A stretch of 64,000 nt of DNA from Chrysoperla carnea. Lineage: Eukaryota > Arthropoda > Insecta > Neuroptera > Chrysopidae. Shown piece after piece: positions 26,921 to 37,759 of the stretch. The notes beneath the pieces are model-generated. The model worked only from the letters and a program-made list of their open reading frames with translations, had not been told where the DNA came from and did not search any database. How positions within the stretch are numbered: the first letter of the stretch is position 1; the number at the start of each line of letters is the position of its first letter. Both the position numbers and the translations under genes were made by a program. The stretch is taken from NCBI RefSeq assembly GCF_905475395.1, contig NC_058339.1, positions 36,899,172 through 36,963,171 on the forward strand, in the 5' to 3' direction.

Positions 26921-28250
26921 AGAGGGAGGTTAGAAATATGAAATTTTTCGATATCTGGAGTAATATTCAAAATATCGAAAATTGAAAATTTTGTTTAATT
27001 ATTTAGCTTTCCATACTTCGAAAACCAAGGCATACATCGAAAAATTTTATTCGTATTTTTCGTCTACATTCATGAAGTAAAATTAATCTTCAAAGTTGAA
27101 AATAAGGTGCAAATAATTTCAACCATAAGTTTAAACTTGCCTTGGTGCATGTACTACCATAACGAGATAATACTTCTCTAAAATTACCAACGATAATTAA
27201 CAAAATCTTATATCGTTAATGTTACATTTTATGGTACTAATGCGATAGTTTTAGATACGCCATTAATTGAATCGTATTTGTAATGAAATTTTACAAATTG
27301 ATACAATTCAAATACAAAGAAGATCTAAAAAAAGTATTTGTTTTCAAGAAATACTAAACCCTACACCCCACGCGTTCTATTTAAAAGTAATAAAACTCCT
27401 TTTCATAATATATATTTCTGAATTGAACAAAAATAAATTTTTATCAAGATATTATAATCTATTTTTAGACATACTTTTTTTTTCAAAATAAAACATGATA
27501 TTGATTCCATATTTCATCAATTGTTTAATAAAATAAAATTTACATACATGTGCAAGATATTCAGCGTGAGTCTAATTTTAACTTTAATAATACATATTTT
27601 TACATTAATTGAATTTGATAAAGCTTCCAGAATATATACTGTCTCATAACATTGAAAATAATAGCATTCATGTTTGTATTTTTAAATAATTCATATATTG
27701 GAGACAGATTAACCTATTTTTTCTATTTTGTGTCTAGAAATATTAGATCGTTAGCCCCCAATTAAGCACAACTTCTTTATTTCTTTTTATTTGCAATTTA
27801 AAGGATTGATCAAGATGAAATAATAAAGAAAAAAGTTTTTAATGTAGCTTCGAGGTGGTAGTTCTGAAACGTGGTACCATCGACAGTTACAAACATCTGT
27901 CCTTTATTTATCTTATATATTTAAACGAGCAATTCTTGTAATCAGACATCTTGGGAACGGGCTGTGTAGCTGGGTTTCATTTTTAGAAAATTTCCTTTTT
28001 TCCGTGTTTTCAGGAAAAATTGAAATATTGACTGCAAAACTCTTACTGACATCTATTGGCGACGAAATAAATTACATTACCAGGACATTCAAATTGTGTA
28101 TTTTTGTAGAAACAGTTGCCCTTTTAACTCAAAAAAAAAGCGAGTACAGCTCGGTCATCCAGGTACTACATATTATGCTGCATATGACTTTCTTTTAAGA
28201 TAAACGGCAGGCAAAAATACATAGTCGGAAAACATAAATTCGACATTCAA

Positions 28251-28385
28251 TCCATGTAGTCCACGGGACATCACTCTATTTTTTTAAATGATTAATACGT
28301 ACTTGAAACTTCGTGAGTGGCTTACTTTTGGCGAGTCTACCAAACTTTCTACGACTTTTTTTTTTCGAAAGTGCTGCTTTTTCAG
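28251..28385. repeat. One-armed relative of the 3778-4003 foldback element
   Basis: GTCCACGGGACATCACTCT, ATTAATACGTACTTGAAACT, TTCGTGAGTGGC and CGAAAGTGCTGC match the left arm of the foldback element in order. The sequence then diverges, so the inverted right arm is missing. Confidence 0.7.
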
Positions 28386-29864
28386 ATGAGCAAGATAACG
28401 TCATATTTGAGCTTTTGGTTCGAAAAAACGTAGCAGGGAATTTTTCGGACACTATGACCCCTTGATAATATTAATAATCACATTAAACAATTCAGCAAAA
28501 GTGAACTATGTATGTACTAGCTTGACCCGTGCGGAATTTCTCTCTCGTAGTTACCCATAGCCTGTGGCTAAAAACAATAAACCACAATTAACTTATTATT
28601 TAAATTTATTTAAATTAACAATATTTTTTCGTTCAAATTATTTGTCTAGCTTGTTTTTTCCTAAGCGGTACATTCTTAGGCCATGACTATTGTTTCTCGT
28701 CAAATCTAGACATAATAAGCTTGAAAATCAGGGGTGAATCATGGAATTTGATAAAGAAATAAGGAAGATAAGGATAGGACAGAAAAAAGCTTGCTAGAGT
28801 AATAATTAATATATAAGATATTTCTCAAAAGTATTTAATCGATTTGAGATAAATTATTTTTCACCTTGAAATAATATTATATCTTTATGTATTAATTCAA
28901 AAAAATTTCTCGTTACTACACGTTATTTCAATTTGGCGTTGATACAAAAATTTGATTAGATAAAAAATTTTTTTTTTAAATTTAGTGATTTATTCTTAAA
29001 TCTATTTATTGAAAATCGTGTCATTGACATAATTTTATCACACAAAATTGTAATTATAAATGAGGCTAAGTTTATTTACTTTTTTTTTAATTTTAATTTT
29101 AAATACAAACTTGTTCCAATTAATTTTTTGATATCGTCCTATTTTAAAGACTTCAAATATTATTTATACATAATATTTACTTAATAAATGTAATAAATTA
29201 AATTGTTTAATACCAGACAGTTAAAAAAATTGAATTATTTTAAATATTCACATGACTTTGATATTTTTAATTTTGAATTAAAAAAAAGAAGCTATATGCT
29301 AATGATTTCACAAAAGTTTATTATTAATATTTTTAAACTTAATTTTTAAATATTTTTGTAAAAAATCGCAAGAACGAAAAAGTCCTGAGTCCCGAGTTTT
29401 CTTCTATCTTCTACTGCAAGGTCTAAAAATATTTGGAAATGTATGAGAAAAAACATATCGGAATAGAGATTTTTCGTTGAAAAAGTGTAGATTTCAAAAA
29501 TCATATCCAAAATTTTTTATTTCTTTTACAACCTACAGTTTTGTTAGGCTCGTGAATGTGAATGTGAGACAACTACCCCCACTTTGATTGGATCAATTCG
29601 CTGAAATGATAATCAGTTAAATCATCACCTTGCATCATATTTGGAATCAAAAAAATGAGTGTATGAAAATATTTGAGACGTTTCAAATTTTGAGGGTGAA
29701 TTCTGTTAGAACTTGGGAAAATTAGACGAAAATTAATAGTAAAATTTTTCGATATATACCATAGTTTTTGAAATATTAAAGCCTAAAGATTTAGAGGTAT
29801 AGTTTTCTTTATAATAACAATGGGGTTTAACCTCCGTTTTTTCTGACATACGCCTTATCACAGA

Positions 29865-30092
29865 GGCCACCATCTTTATTTATTAAATTACATTAATTTT
29901 TACAATTACATTTATGATTTAGGTGGAAGTGGTTACTTCGTTCTTATCCAAGCGACGACAATGTGATCAACTCCACAGACCCCATTAATTATAATTCTTC
30001 ACACTGCCGCTGCATGGATTCGAACCCGCAAACCTAGTCTAAGTAGGCAAACGGTCAAAAATTAACGCCTTAGACCGCTCGGCCATTTAGAC
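29865..30092 (-). mobile_element. tRNA-Leu-derived SINE
   Basis: The minus strand starts GTCTAAATGGCCGAGCGGTC with TAAGGCG (tRNA-Leu-like box A) and has GCGGGTTCGAATCC as box B about 50 bases later. About 140 bases of unrelated body and an AATAAATAAA-rich tail follow. The anticodon arm does not fold, so this is a retroposon rather than a tRNA gene. Confidence 0.7.
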
Positions 30093-30892
30093 TCTCAATT
30101 CTATTTCTTTATAGAAAAATTGTTGGCATGCTTTTAATGAATGATTATATCAGTTTTCCAAATTAATCTTATGAAAATTAGGCTTGTTAATACATAATAA
30201 AGCATAAGTACCTTTAAAAACACTTCAATATTGAATTTTTATGTTAAAAACACATACTTTAACAGCTCAAACCTAAACCGTAAGGAGTATTAAAAGAAAA
30301 AGAAAAACGTGCTATTTTGAGAAGGTCCTTAGCATCTATTATGCGTGAGGGGAACTTTTTTACCGTCTTCAATTTAGTATATTATCCATATGAAAGTTAT
30401 TTAACAATATTGTAAAATTTGTTTATTTTTTCAATTGAGTGCTCTAATTTTCTCAAACCGTTTTCTTTTTTTGGCTGGATCTGGTTTTCAATATAATTAG
30501 TTAATCTTTAAATTTTATAGAAATCCATAAATATTATTTTTTATTACATATTTTAATTTTGGCACGGAAGTATTTTTTTTGAAGAGAAAATGCGTTTACA
30601 AATATTAGAAACGAAAAGAGTGGGAAAGTTTTTATTTTGAATTTTCTTCGCATTTGTAATTGTTTACATTTTATCTACTAAAAATAAAATTTGATTTATA
30701 TTTTGATAAATTTATTTTTAAAACTCTTCCGTAACATTGTAAAGATCAACGTCATAAATTTTTCTCGATATATTTTTAACTTTTTTCCCTGAAATTTAAG
30801 ACAAATCATTTAATCTTAGATAAAAATCAGCTACAAATCTTGGAGCATAACATAAAATTTAACATTCAAGCTTTAAAAGCCAATCTAAACAA

Positions 30893-31305
30893 GTGAAAAC
30901 AAACAATTGACTGAGTTAATTGTTGAAATACCATGCATAGACAGTGTTGATTACTCTATCACTTTACACATACATACATATCACACATACATAACTGATA
31001 TATCCATATAATAAATACAATAAAATTTACGCCTAATTTGCGCCCTGGCGGATAAACAGTGATGTTTCAAACAAAAGTTGTTTTATATTTTGATTTACGT
31101 CGAGTTCGCTTTAAAAATTTCAGCTTGATATCTTTTTTCGTTTTTGAGTTATCGTGTCCACAAACGGGCGTTCGGATGGACGGACGGACAACGGACAACG
31201 GAGGTGATTTTATGAAAACCCATACCAAGATTTTGTTCGTAGCATCAATATTTGTAAGCGTTACAAGATTGGGACTAAACTTAGTATACCTTGCATATTA
31301 CATAT
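30893..31305 (-). repeat. Family S repeat, inverted copy
   Basis: On the minus strand it matches the family from CTAAGTTTAGTCCCAATCTT to CAATTGACTG near 30905, but lacks the AACCGTTAGAGATA middle part. The plus-strand frames here are by-products. Confidence 0.75.
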
Positions 31306-31832
31306 ATGCATGGTATAAAAATTAAATTTATTCATTCATTTTTATTTCTAAAATTTATGATCTCTTCAGTAATAAAATCAAAATTTTCCCCAAAAGTAAT
31401 GTTCTTAGAATCCTTTATCGTAGTTAAAAAAAAGTCCGAGCTATACACTTGTGTAATATCATATTATATGTTTAAACATATAAACTTTATATGTTTTTGT
31501 AATATAATAACATAAAAACATATAATCTTTTGTTTTAAATCCTTTCTAGATCCCTAATTCCCATTTTAACCATGACCTACTAACCTAAATTCTATATAAC
31601 AGTATGTTATGAACAAGTTAAATAACATTAGGAATCGTATTTGATATTATATATATATATTTATGAAAACTTCAATCAAACATATATAGCGTGCTTTACA
31701 AAAACTGACAATCAAAGTTGAAAACGCTAAAAATAATAACTTCTATTTTCTTAATCTTTTAAACTTGAGCGTCCCAAGCTTTTATTTATGATCACATATG
31801 TATTAGTCAGTCAAAAATGTATTTTCTACCAT

Positions 31833-32100
31833 AGTTAGATTATAGGTTATATTGGCTGTCCACGAAGGACACACTTAGGCTATAGAGCCCATTGTGATAT
31901 CACATATGTGTTTTACCATCTTTTCCGCTGATAATTTCATTTATCAGGTTCTCAATTATTTTCAGAGGTTGAGTGTGCTTCCATTAATTCCTTCAAACAT
32001 TAATTAAATTAATTTTTGTTTTGACGGTGGGAATCGAACCCGCTACCCTAGGCATACCGCGAAAGGAATTGTTTATGTCTTAACCAATTGAGCTACTAAG
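31833..32100 (-). mobile_element. tRNA-derived SINE, second family
   Basis: Minus strand: TAGTAGCTCAATTGGTTAAG (box A) and GCGGGTTCGATTCCCACCG (box B), then a body with AGCACACTCAACCTCTG, TAAGTGTGTCCTTCGTGGAC and a TATAACCTATAATCTAAC tail. Distinct in body from the SINE 1.9 kb upstream. Confidence 0.7.
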
Positions 32101-34471
32101 ATTTTTAATGCAATATGTTCAAGACATGTTTGTTTAATTTTAAAAAATATTTTTAAATTTCATTTCAAGAAAACCATTTCAATTTTCCAAAACTTCCTTT
32201 GTTTATATATTCTTCACGGCCCCTCCTTTTTATTTCTTTCCCACACAAATTCGAAACATCTTTGCATATATTTTTCATACCCACTCAATATATTATTTTC
32301 ACTAAAACAGTTGTAAGGATGACTAGAGAAAATACTTATTTTTCCTGTTTTTCCTCCAACACATAAAAATAACAATACATGACTACTGCATTAGTTTTGT
32401 ATATTTGTCTGTCCTTGCGCTAAAATAAATTTTAGAAAATTGCAACGCGGAATAATAATTTTTGTTTGTTTGTAAATATTTTTATTTTTAGAAAAAATTT
32501 CCTTGTGAGGAAAATTACAATAAAAGTTTTAATCAATTTTTATTTTCATGTATAAATATTTGAATTTATTCAATGAAAAATAATTTTTCAATTAAAATTA
32601 ATCAACTGTTTCTAATTGCTATGATTTTGTTAAGGTGTAAAACTGATTAAAATTAATTTTTCAAAAAATTTCTTTTTTAATTTCTTTTATAAGTGAACAA
32701 AAATAAATTTAGATATGAAAACTATTACTTATTCTAAAAAATCCCTCCAGATAACTTCTATTGATATAGTTATTCTTAATTAGAAAATCGAACGTTTTTT
32801 GAGCAAGCTACTTTATTTTGTCAATCACGATTCATAAATTTTCAATTTTCAAGTATCAATCTCGAAACTGTGCAGAATATTGACTGCAAATTAAAGCTGT
32901 AAACATTGGCTTTCTCTTACTTTTTGAGACCATGATTTTGAAAGAACGACTTAATTTTCTTATACTATGATATTGCAAAGGGTGAAATGGTCATCAATGG
33001 ATCAAATCTTCTAGAAAATTCATAATTTTGAACCATACTATACACAATTTTATATATTATCGACGTACATTTCGAGTGATTTAAAATAATGACATATATG
33101 TTTATTTATGCTACGATAATTACCTATATTTGTCTCTACGAGATTGCGTTTGCGCATAATCAAATAACATTGACATACTTTCAAAGGAAGTGTGCTTGAC
33201 GCAATTATATATAATATACCTATATATATAAATTTTTTTTTTCATTATATATACACAGATAGCATTGACATACTTTTTTTTTAATATTTCAGTCAAGGAT
33301 TAAATTCGTAGTTATTTATAAATAATTTTTTTTTTGTTTAATTTATTTTATTTTTTTATTGTTATCATTGTTTTGTAAATTGACAATTAATCAAATGAAA
33401 AAATAATAATTGCTAATTCTTTTTTTTTTTTTATAAATAATTAATGCATAAATAATTTATAATTAAATATGCAATAGTAAAAAAAAAATTAATTTTGTTA
33501 ATTTGTTCATATATTGTCTTAAAATAGGCTACAAAATCGAGCATGAACAAACAACACTAGCGAGGACCAAAAAACTAACCTCAATATAGAAATTGCTGTA
33601 GTAGTTTTTTGATTTTTAGATTCTTGTTTTCATTTCTTCACAAAACAATTAAACATTCAAATGAAATATGACTATGCCATTCTTAATAATTATTCTTACT
33701 ACATTTTCAATATAATTTTCATGAGATTACTTATCGAAGTATTAATCTATTTGGCACTTTTCGACACTTTCTTTTTATTCAAATAATGTATGAATGAATA
33801 TTTGAACCATATTCTCTTGATATACTTGTATGCTTAACCGAATTTTGATTAATTTTGTTTACATAATGAAAATATATTAAATTACCTGCATGATTAGAAA
33901 ATTTAAATAACAGGAATTTCTTCATTTCTAAAACACAGTTATCGATCGAGAATCTATTTAAAAAATTTTAATTTATTGATTAGAAATAAATTATATGAAA
34001 TAATTTTCCATAAAATTTATTATTATTTTTGTTGGGAAACTGGTTAAATTATTACACTTGAGATAGATTTATTAATTTATTAATATTAATTATATAAATG
34101 CTTAGGTAATTAATTAATTATAATTATAATAAGAGAACACCCATATCATTTTAATTCATGTAGGTATTTTATAGAGAAAGGTGTTTGGAAGATGCACTCA
34201 ATTTTAACCTTCTCAGTTATCAATTTGGAAATAGAATTTAAGAAACTTGAAAACCCCTGCAAATTTGTTTGAATCCTTACTCTTGATAGAAATAAATCAG
34301 AGATATATTGAAAATTTTACAAAATACTACATTTTCATCAAAATCCATCAAGTTGATTTAAAGTTAAATTCATTCTTATATAAATTCATATACATGCAAA
34401 TAACTTTATATATTGATATATTATAAAAATTAAATTTATTTTTGCTAATTTTTTGTTTCCTTTTGTTTCAG

Positions 34472-35997
34472 GTGGATGACCAAATGAAATTATTACAACA
34501 TTCGTGGTCTGATATGTTAGTGTTAGATCATATGCATCATCGAATGCATAATAATTTACCAGATGAAATGACCCTACCAAATGGCCAGAAATTCGATTTA
34601 TTATGTTTAGGATTACTAGGTGTACCATCATTAGCCGATGTATTTAATGACCTCACAGCAAAATTACAAGAACTTAAATTTGATGTTGCTGATTATATAT
34701 GTGTGAAATTTTTATTATTATTAAATCCAGGTAAGTATTTTATTTCGAGATAAATAGAATATTCGACGAAATCATTTGGAAAAAAAATTCGTTTTTAAAT
34801 TAATTTTTTTTCTATTTTTTCTGTTGTAGAAGTTCGAGGAATTTCTAATAGGAAGCATGTTCAAGAAGGATATGAACAGATACAAGTAGCACTCCACGAT
34901 TACGCAAGAACGTGTTATCCACAAGTGCAGGTCAGGATAATGTTTTCCAATTATAATTTCTTCCCCCTTTTTTATTAAATTTAATAGCTTTGCGAAATTA
35001 TTTCTAACTTTTTTACATAAAAACGTTGAAAACTCATAAAAAAGTAAAAGTAGACTTGATACCAAAACAAAATTTGAAAGTTAAATTAAATTTGATTTAA
35101 AAACGTAGAATGTATAAGCATTCAAAGATTGTTGCTCGTCTCTTTCTTGCAAAACATATTTTTAAACAGTGTGTCGCATTTAAGATGAAGACACCCTCAT
35201 ATTGGCATTATTTATAAGAATATCGATTTAAAATTTTGTTCAATCATACGATTGGTCACATTTTTAAGACACTTAACCATAACCTGAACTTTAAACTCAG
35301 CCTACTACAAATTGATAAATAAGGCGCATTCTTAATATATTGCCTTACGTCGGAGATGGTTAGAGATATCTAACGCTAGGCAAAATATTAAGAATCGATC
35401 CTATTTGTCAATTTGTAGTACCAAGTATCTTGAGTTTAAAGGCCTGATTTCGGTTAAGTATTATAAAAAATGGGACAAATCACCTTGTATGATTGTGGAA
35501 AATTTCAAATCGATATTCCTATAAATAACGAAAATATGATGGTGTCTTCATCTTAAATGCAACTCACTGTATCTCTTTTTCGACATTTAACAATGACGTC
35601 ACTTTTAAAGGGTCTTTCATATTTTGCGTACTCACTTTTTCAAAAACCAACCTCACTTTTCTGTCTGTTCTATTTTCTGTCCGCGATGTCCATTTTGAAG
35701 TTTTTTCTAAGCACAATCTGTCATATTACTAGTGCCCTACAAAAGTTGTAACTTAAACCAGTTTATTAAATTCTAAGACTCCATTATCTTCTCATTTTAT
35801 AATGAAATATATGTTTATTAATGATTTTTTTTGTTTTTAAACTTTTCCAGGATAAATTTATGAAACTGTTAAGGGTATTACCAGATATCCATGGTATGGC
35901 CAGCCGTGGTGAGGACCATCTATATCACAAACATTGTAACGGCAGTGCACCAACACAAACACTATTAATGGAAATGTTACACGCTAAACGAAAATAA
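34472..35997 (+). CDS. Hr39: NR5-family nuclear receptor, C-terminal part of the ligand-binding domain (Hr39-like)
   Basis: Last three coding exons of a ligand-regulated transcription factor: 34472-34730, 34830-34930 and 35851-35997, all with GT-AG borders. Joined they give 168 residues and a TAA stop. The first exon opens with the helix 3-5 signature (DDQMKLLQHSW), continues with a GLLGVPSLADVF segment, and ends before LLNP. The second contains YARTCYP, and the third ends in the AF-2 activation helix LLMEML followed by HAKRK. From memory of insect families, this ending and the DQMKLLQHSWSDMLVLDH stretch fit Hr39 (NR5B) better than FTZ-F1, but I could not run an alignment. The zinc-finger DNA-binding domain and the N-terminal half of the ligand domain are not visible in the 34 kb upstream, so they lie in distant exons or outside the window. 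The second intron here (34931-35850) hosts a MITE. A long AT-rich downstream stretch suggests post-transcriptional control. NR5 identity is near certain; the Hr39 subtype is likely. Confidence 0.85.
35167..35569. mobile_element. Long-TIR MITE inside the receptor's last intron
   Basis: About 400 bases with extended inverted arms. The left end reads CAGTGTGTCGCATTTAAGAT and the right end is its near-complement, ATCTTAAATGCAACTCACTG. Internal segments also pair, for example around ATATCGATTTAAA near 35220 and TTTCAAATCGATAT near 35505, and CTACAAATTGATAA near 35305 with TTGTCAATTTGTAG near 35405. The right flank is TA; the left flank reads AA, so a TA duplication is only half visible. The terminal CAGTG fits a Tc1/mariner-pogo-like non-autonomous element. 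No transposase is encoded. Confidence 0.65.
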
Positions 35998-36362
35998 CAT
36001 TTAGAAGAGGACGTTGTTATTATAAATGATAATGTGATTGATAATGGTGATGATTATTATATTATTAATGATAATGATAATAATAATAATTATAATGATG
36101 AAGAAGATGATGAAGATGATATTCAACAGAACGAAGATGGATGCTCTGACCCAGGATGAAATCCTACGGGTGATTGCATCATCCTGCAATTACAACAAAC
36201 AAATAATAATTTAAACTCGTCGTTACCTACGGACGTTACCAAGCTGCTATGCGCTACCTGATGACTACTACTACACTACTCCTAAACTAAATATTTAAAC
36301 ACTTTACTTTAAAAAAAAAAACACAGCGTCGTCTTTGAAAATGGAATTATTTTTAGTTGTGC

Positions 36363-36368
36363 AATAAA
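36363..36368 (+). promoter_or_regulatory. Candidate first polyadenylation signal of the receptor gene
   Basis: AATAAA lies 366 bases after the receptor stop codon. It is the first clear hexamer, but many similar AT-rich hexamers follow, so the true 3' end could be much further downstream. Confidence 0.3.
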
Positions 36369-37585
36369 CATTGAAGAACATTTTTTAAAAACAATATCTC
36401 TGTGGCTATCATTGAATGTGTGTTTGTTAATTGTGTGATAATTAATTTACTAAGCATAAAAAAATTTAAAATACAAAAAAAAATCAAAGCTCATAGAAGC
36501 AGAGCCACACACGTTTAATTATTTAAGTTATGCAGAAAACAAAGAAGCGCGTGATTTGAATTTGGTGATGGTATTAGTGAAACGAAAATATGGACATATA
36601 ACGGAACGAGAAGAATGGATGTATTTGTGTTATTATTAAATTGGCAACGAAAGAAATATATTTTTTAGATATTTAATTAAACAAATTTAACATACAACTA
36701 GGCATCACTAGGGTACGGGGGAATCAGTTCAAAAACAATTGTGATAACAGAGAGTAAAATGTATTTTTTTATAAAATTTAAGTAATATTATTTTTTTTGA
36801 AAGTGAATTGAGTTTATGTATAAAAGATGGAAGGAAAAAATTTGACGTATAAAAAAATATAAGAGCTTGAAAAGCGACGGAATTTGAGAGCTTAAAGGAT
36901 AATTACAATTTACATTATTCAAATTTGTCAATTTCTTTTTCAAGGATGAACTTTGATTTAGAAAGAAGGTCAAAAAATGTTGATAAAATAATCGGGAAAA
37001 TGTTTAAACTCAATTATTTTCAAAAAAAAAAAAAACTTTCAAATATATTTTTGCGAAAATAAACCTAACAAAATAATAAAAGCACCAGTAAATATTTTAA
37101 AATTATAAAATCTATAAAATATGAAATATTTTGTGTCCAAAAAATCATAACCTTTGTCGTAATATAAATAAATAAATGTTGAAAAATATTCACGTTCTCA
37201 ATTTGACCGTAGAAATGCTAATGGCTCAAAAAAATAGCTATCTATCTTTTAATGCACGAAAAACAAATTAAATGTCAACAAAAAAAAATCAAAATATGTA
37301 TGAAAATTATCGTAAAAATGCTCAATATGTAAACAAAATAAATTAATTGTTGTTAGTATTTCATATTTTTCATGAAAATCTCGTCTGTAAACTATTTCAT
37401 TGTTAGAAAAACGAAAGAAAGGCTTTGACTTTCAGTGGATGGAGTTTACTTATTAAAAACAGACTTTCAAGGCATTTTTTATCTGAAAAAAGTTGATTAA
37501 TTTATTTTCCGACAGAAAGATTCATTTGAAAAACCATTAAAAATGCTTTAAGTTAGAGAGCGTTAATTTGTGGAAGTTATTAACA

Positions 37586-37759
37586 TTAATTAAACACATT
37601 TTAGTTGCTTAAAATCCACTTTATTAAAATTTTTGTCTATCAAAATATTTTGTTTATGAACATTTCGACTTGTTAGTCATCTTCAGAACAATGAAGACAT
37701 TTTGATAGACAAAAATTTTAATAAAGTGGATTTTAAGCAACTAAAATGTGTTTAATTAA
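37586..37759. repeat. Perfect 61-base inverted repeat with 52-base loop
   Basis: Arms 37586-37646 and 37699-37759 are exact reverse complements as far as I can read. The loop contains CATTTCGACTTGTTAGTCAT followed by CTTCAG, a motif type found in insect foldback elements. The lack of mismatches suggests a recent insertion. It lies 1.6 kb after the receptor stop, so if transcribed it would form a long double-stranded RNA hairpin. Confidence 0.7.

Larger units (their letters stand above)
26102..34471. other. Gene-free AT-rich DNA upstream of the receptor exons
   Basis: Besides the listed repeats (26826, 28251, 29865, 30893, 31833), this is AT-rich DNA without recognisable exons. I looked for the receptor's zinc-finger exons (CxxC and GFFKR-type segments) and the missing first half of the ligand domain and saw none. 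The final part, 32100-34471, is especially A/T-run-rich and shows no repeat I can name. Probably intron. Confidence 0.45.

Noticed and set aside
31059..31325. 88-codon plus-strand frame
   Set aside because: It lies entirely in the inverted family S repeat; the frame is a by-product of the repeat sequence.
36001..36189. Minus-strand 62-codon frame rich in isoleucine
   Set aside because: Translation of the GAT/AAT low-complexity tract just after the receptor stop.
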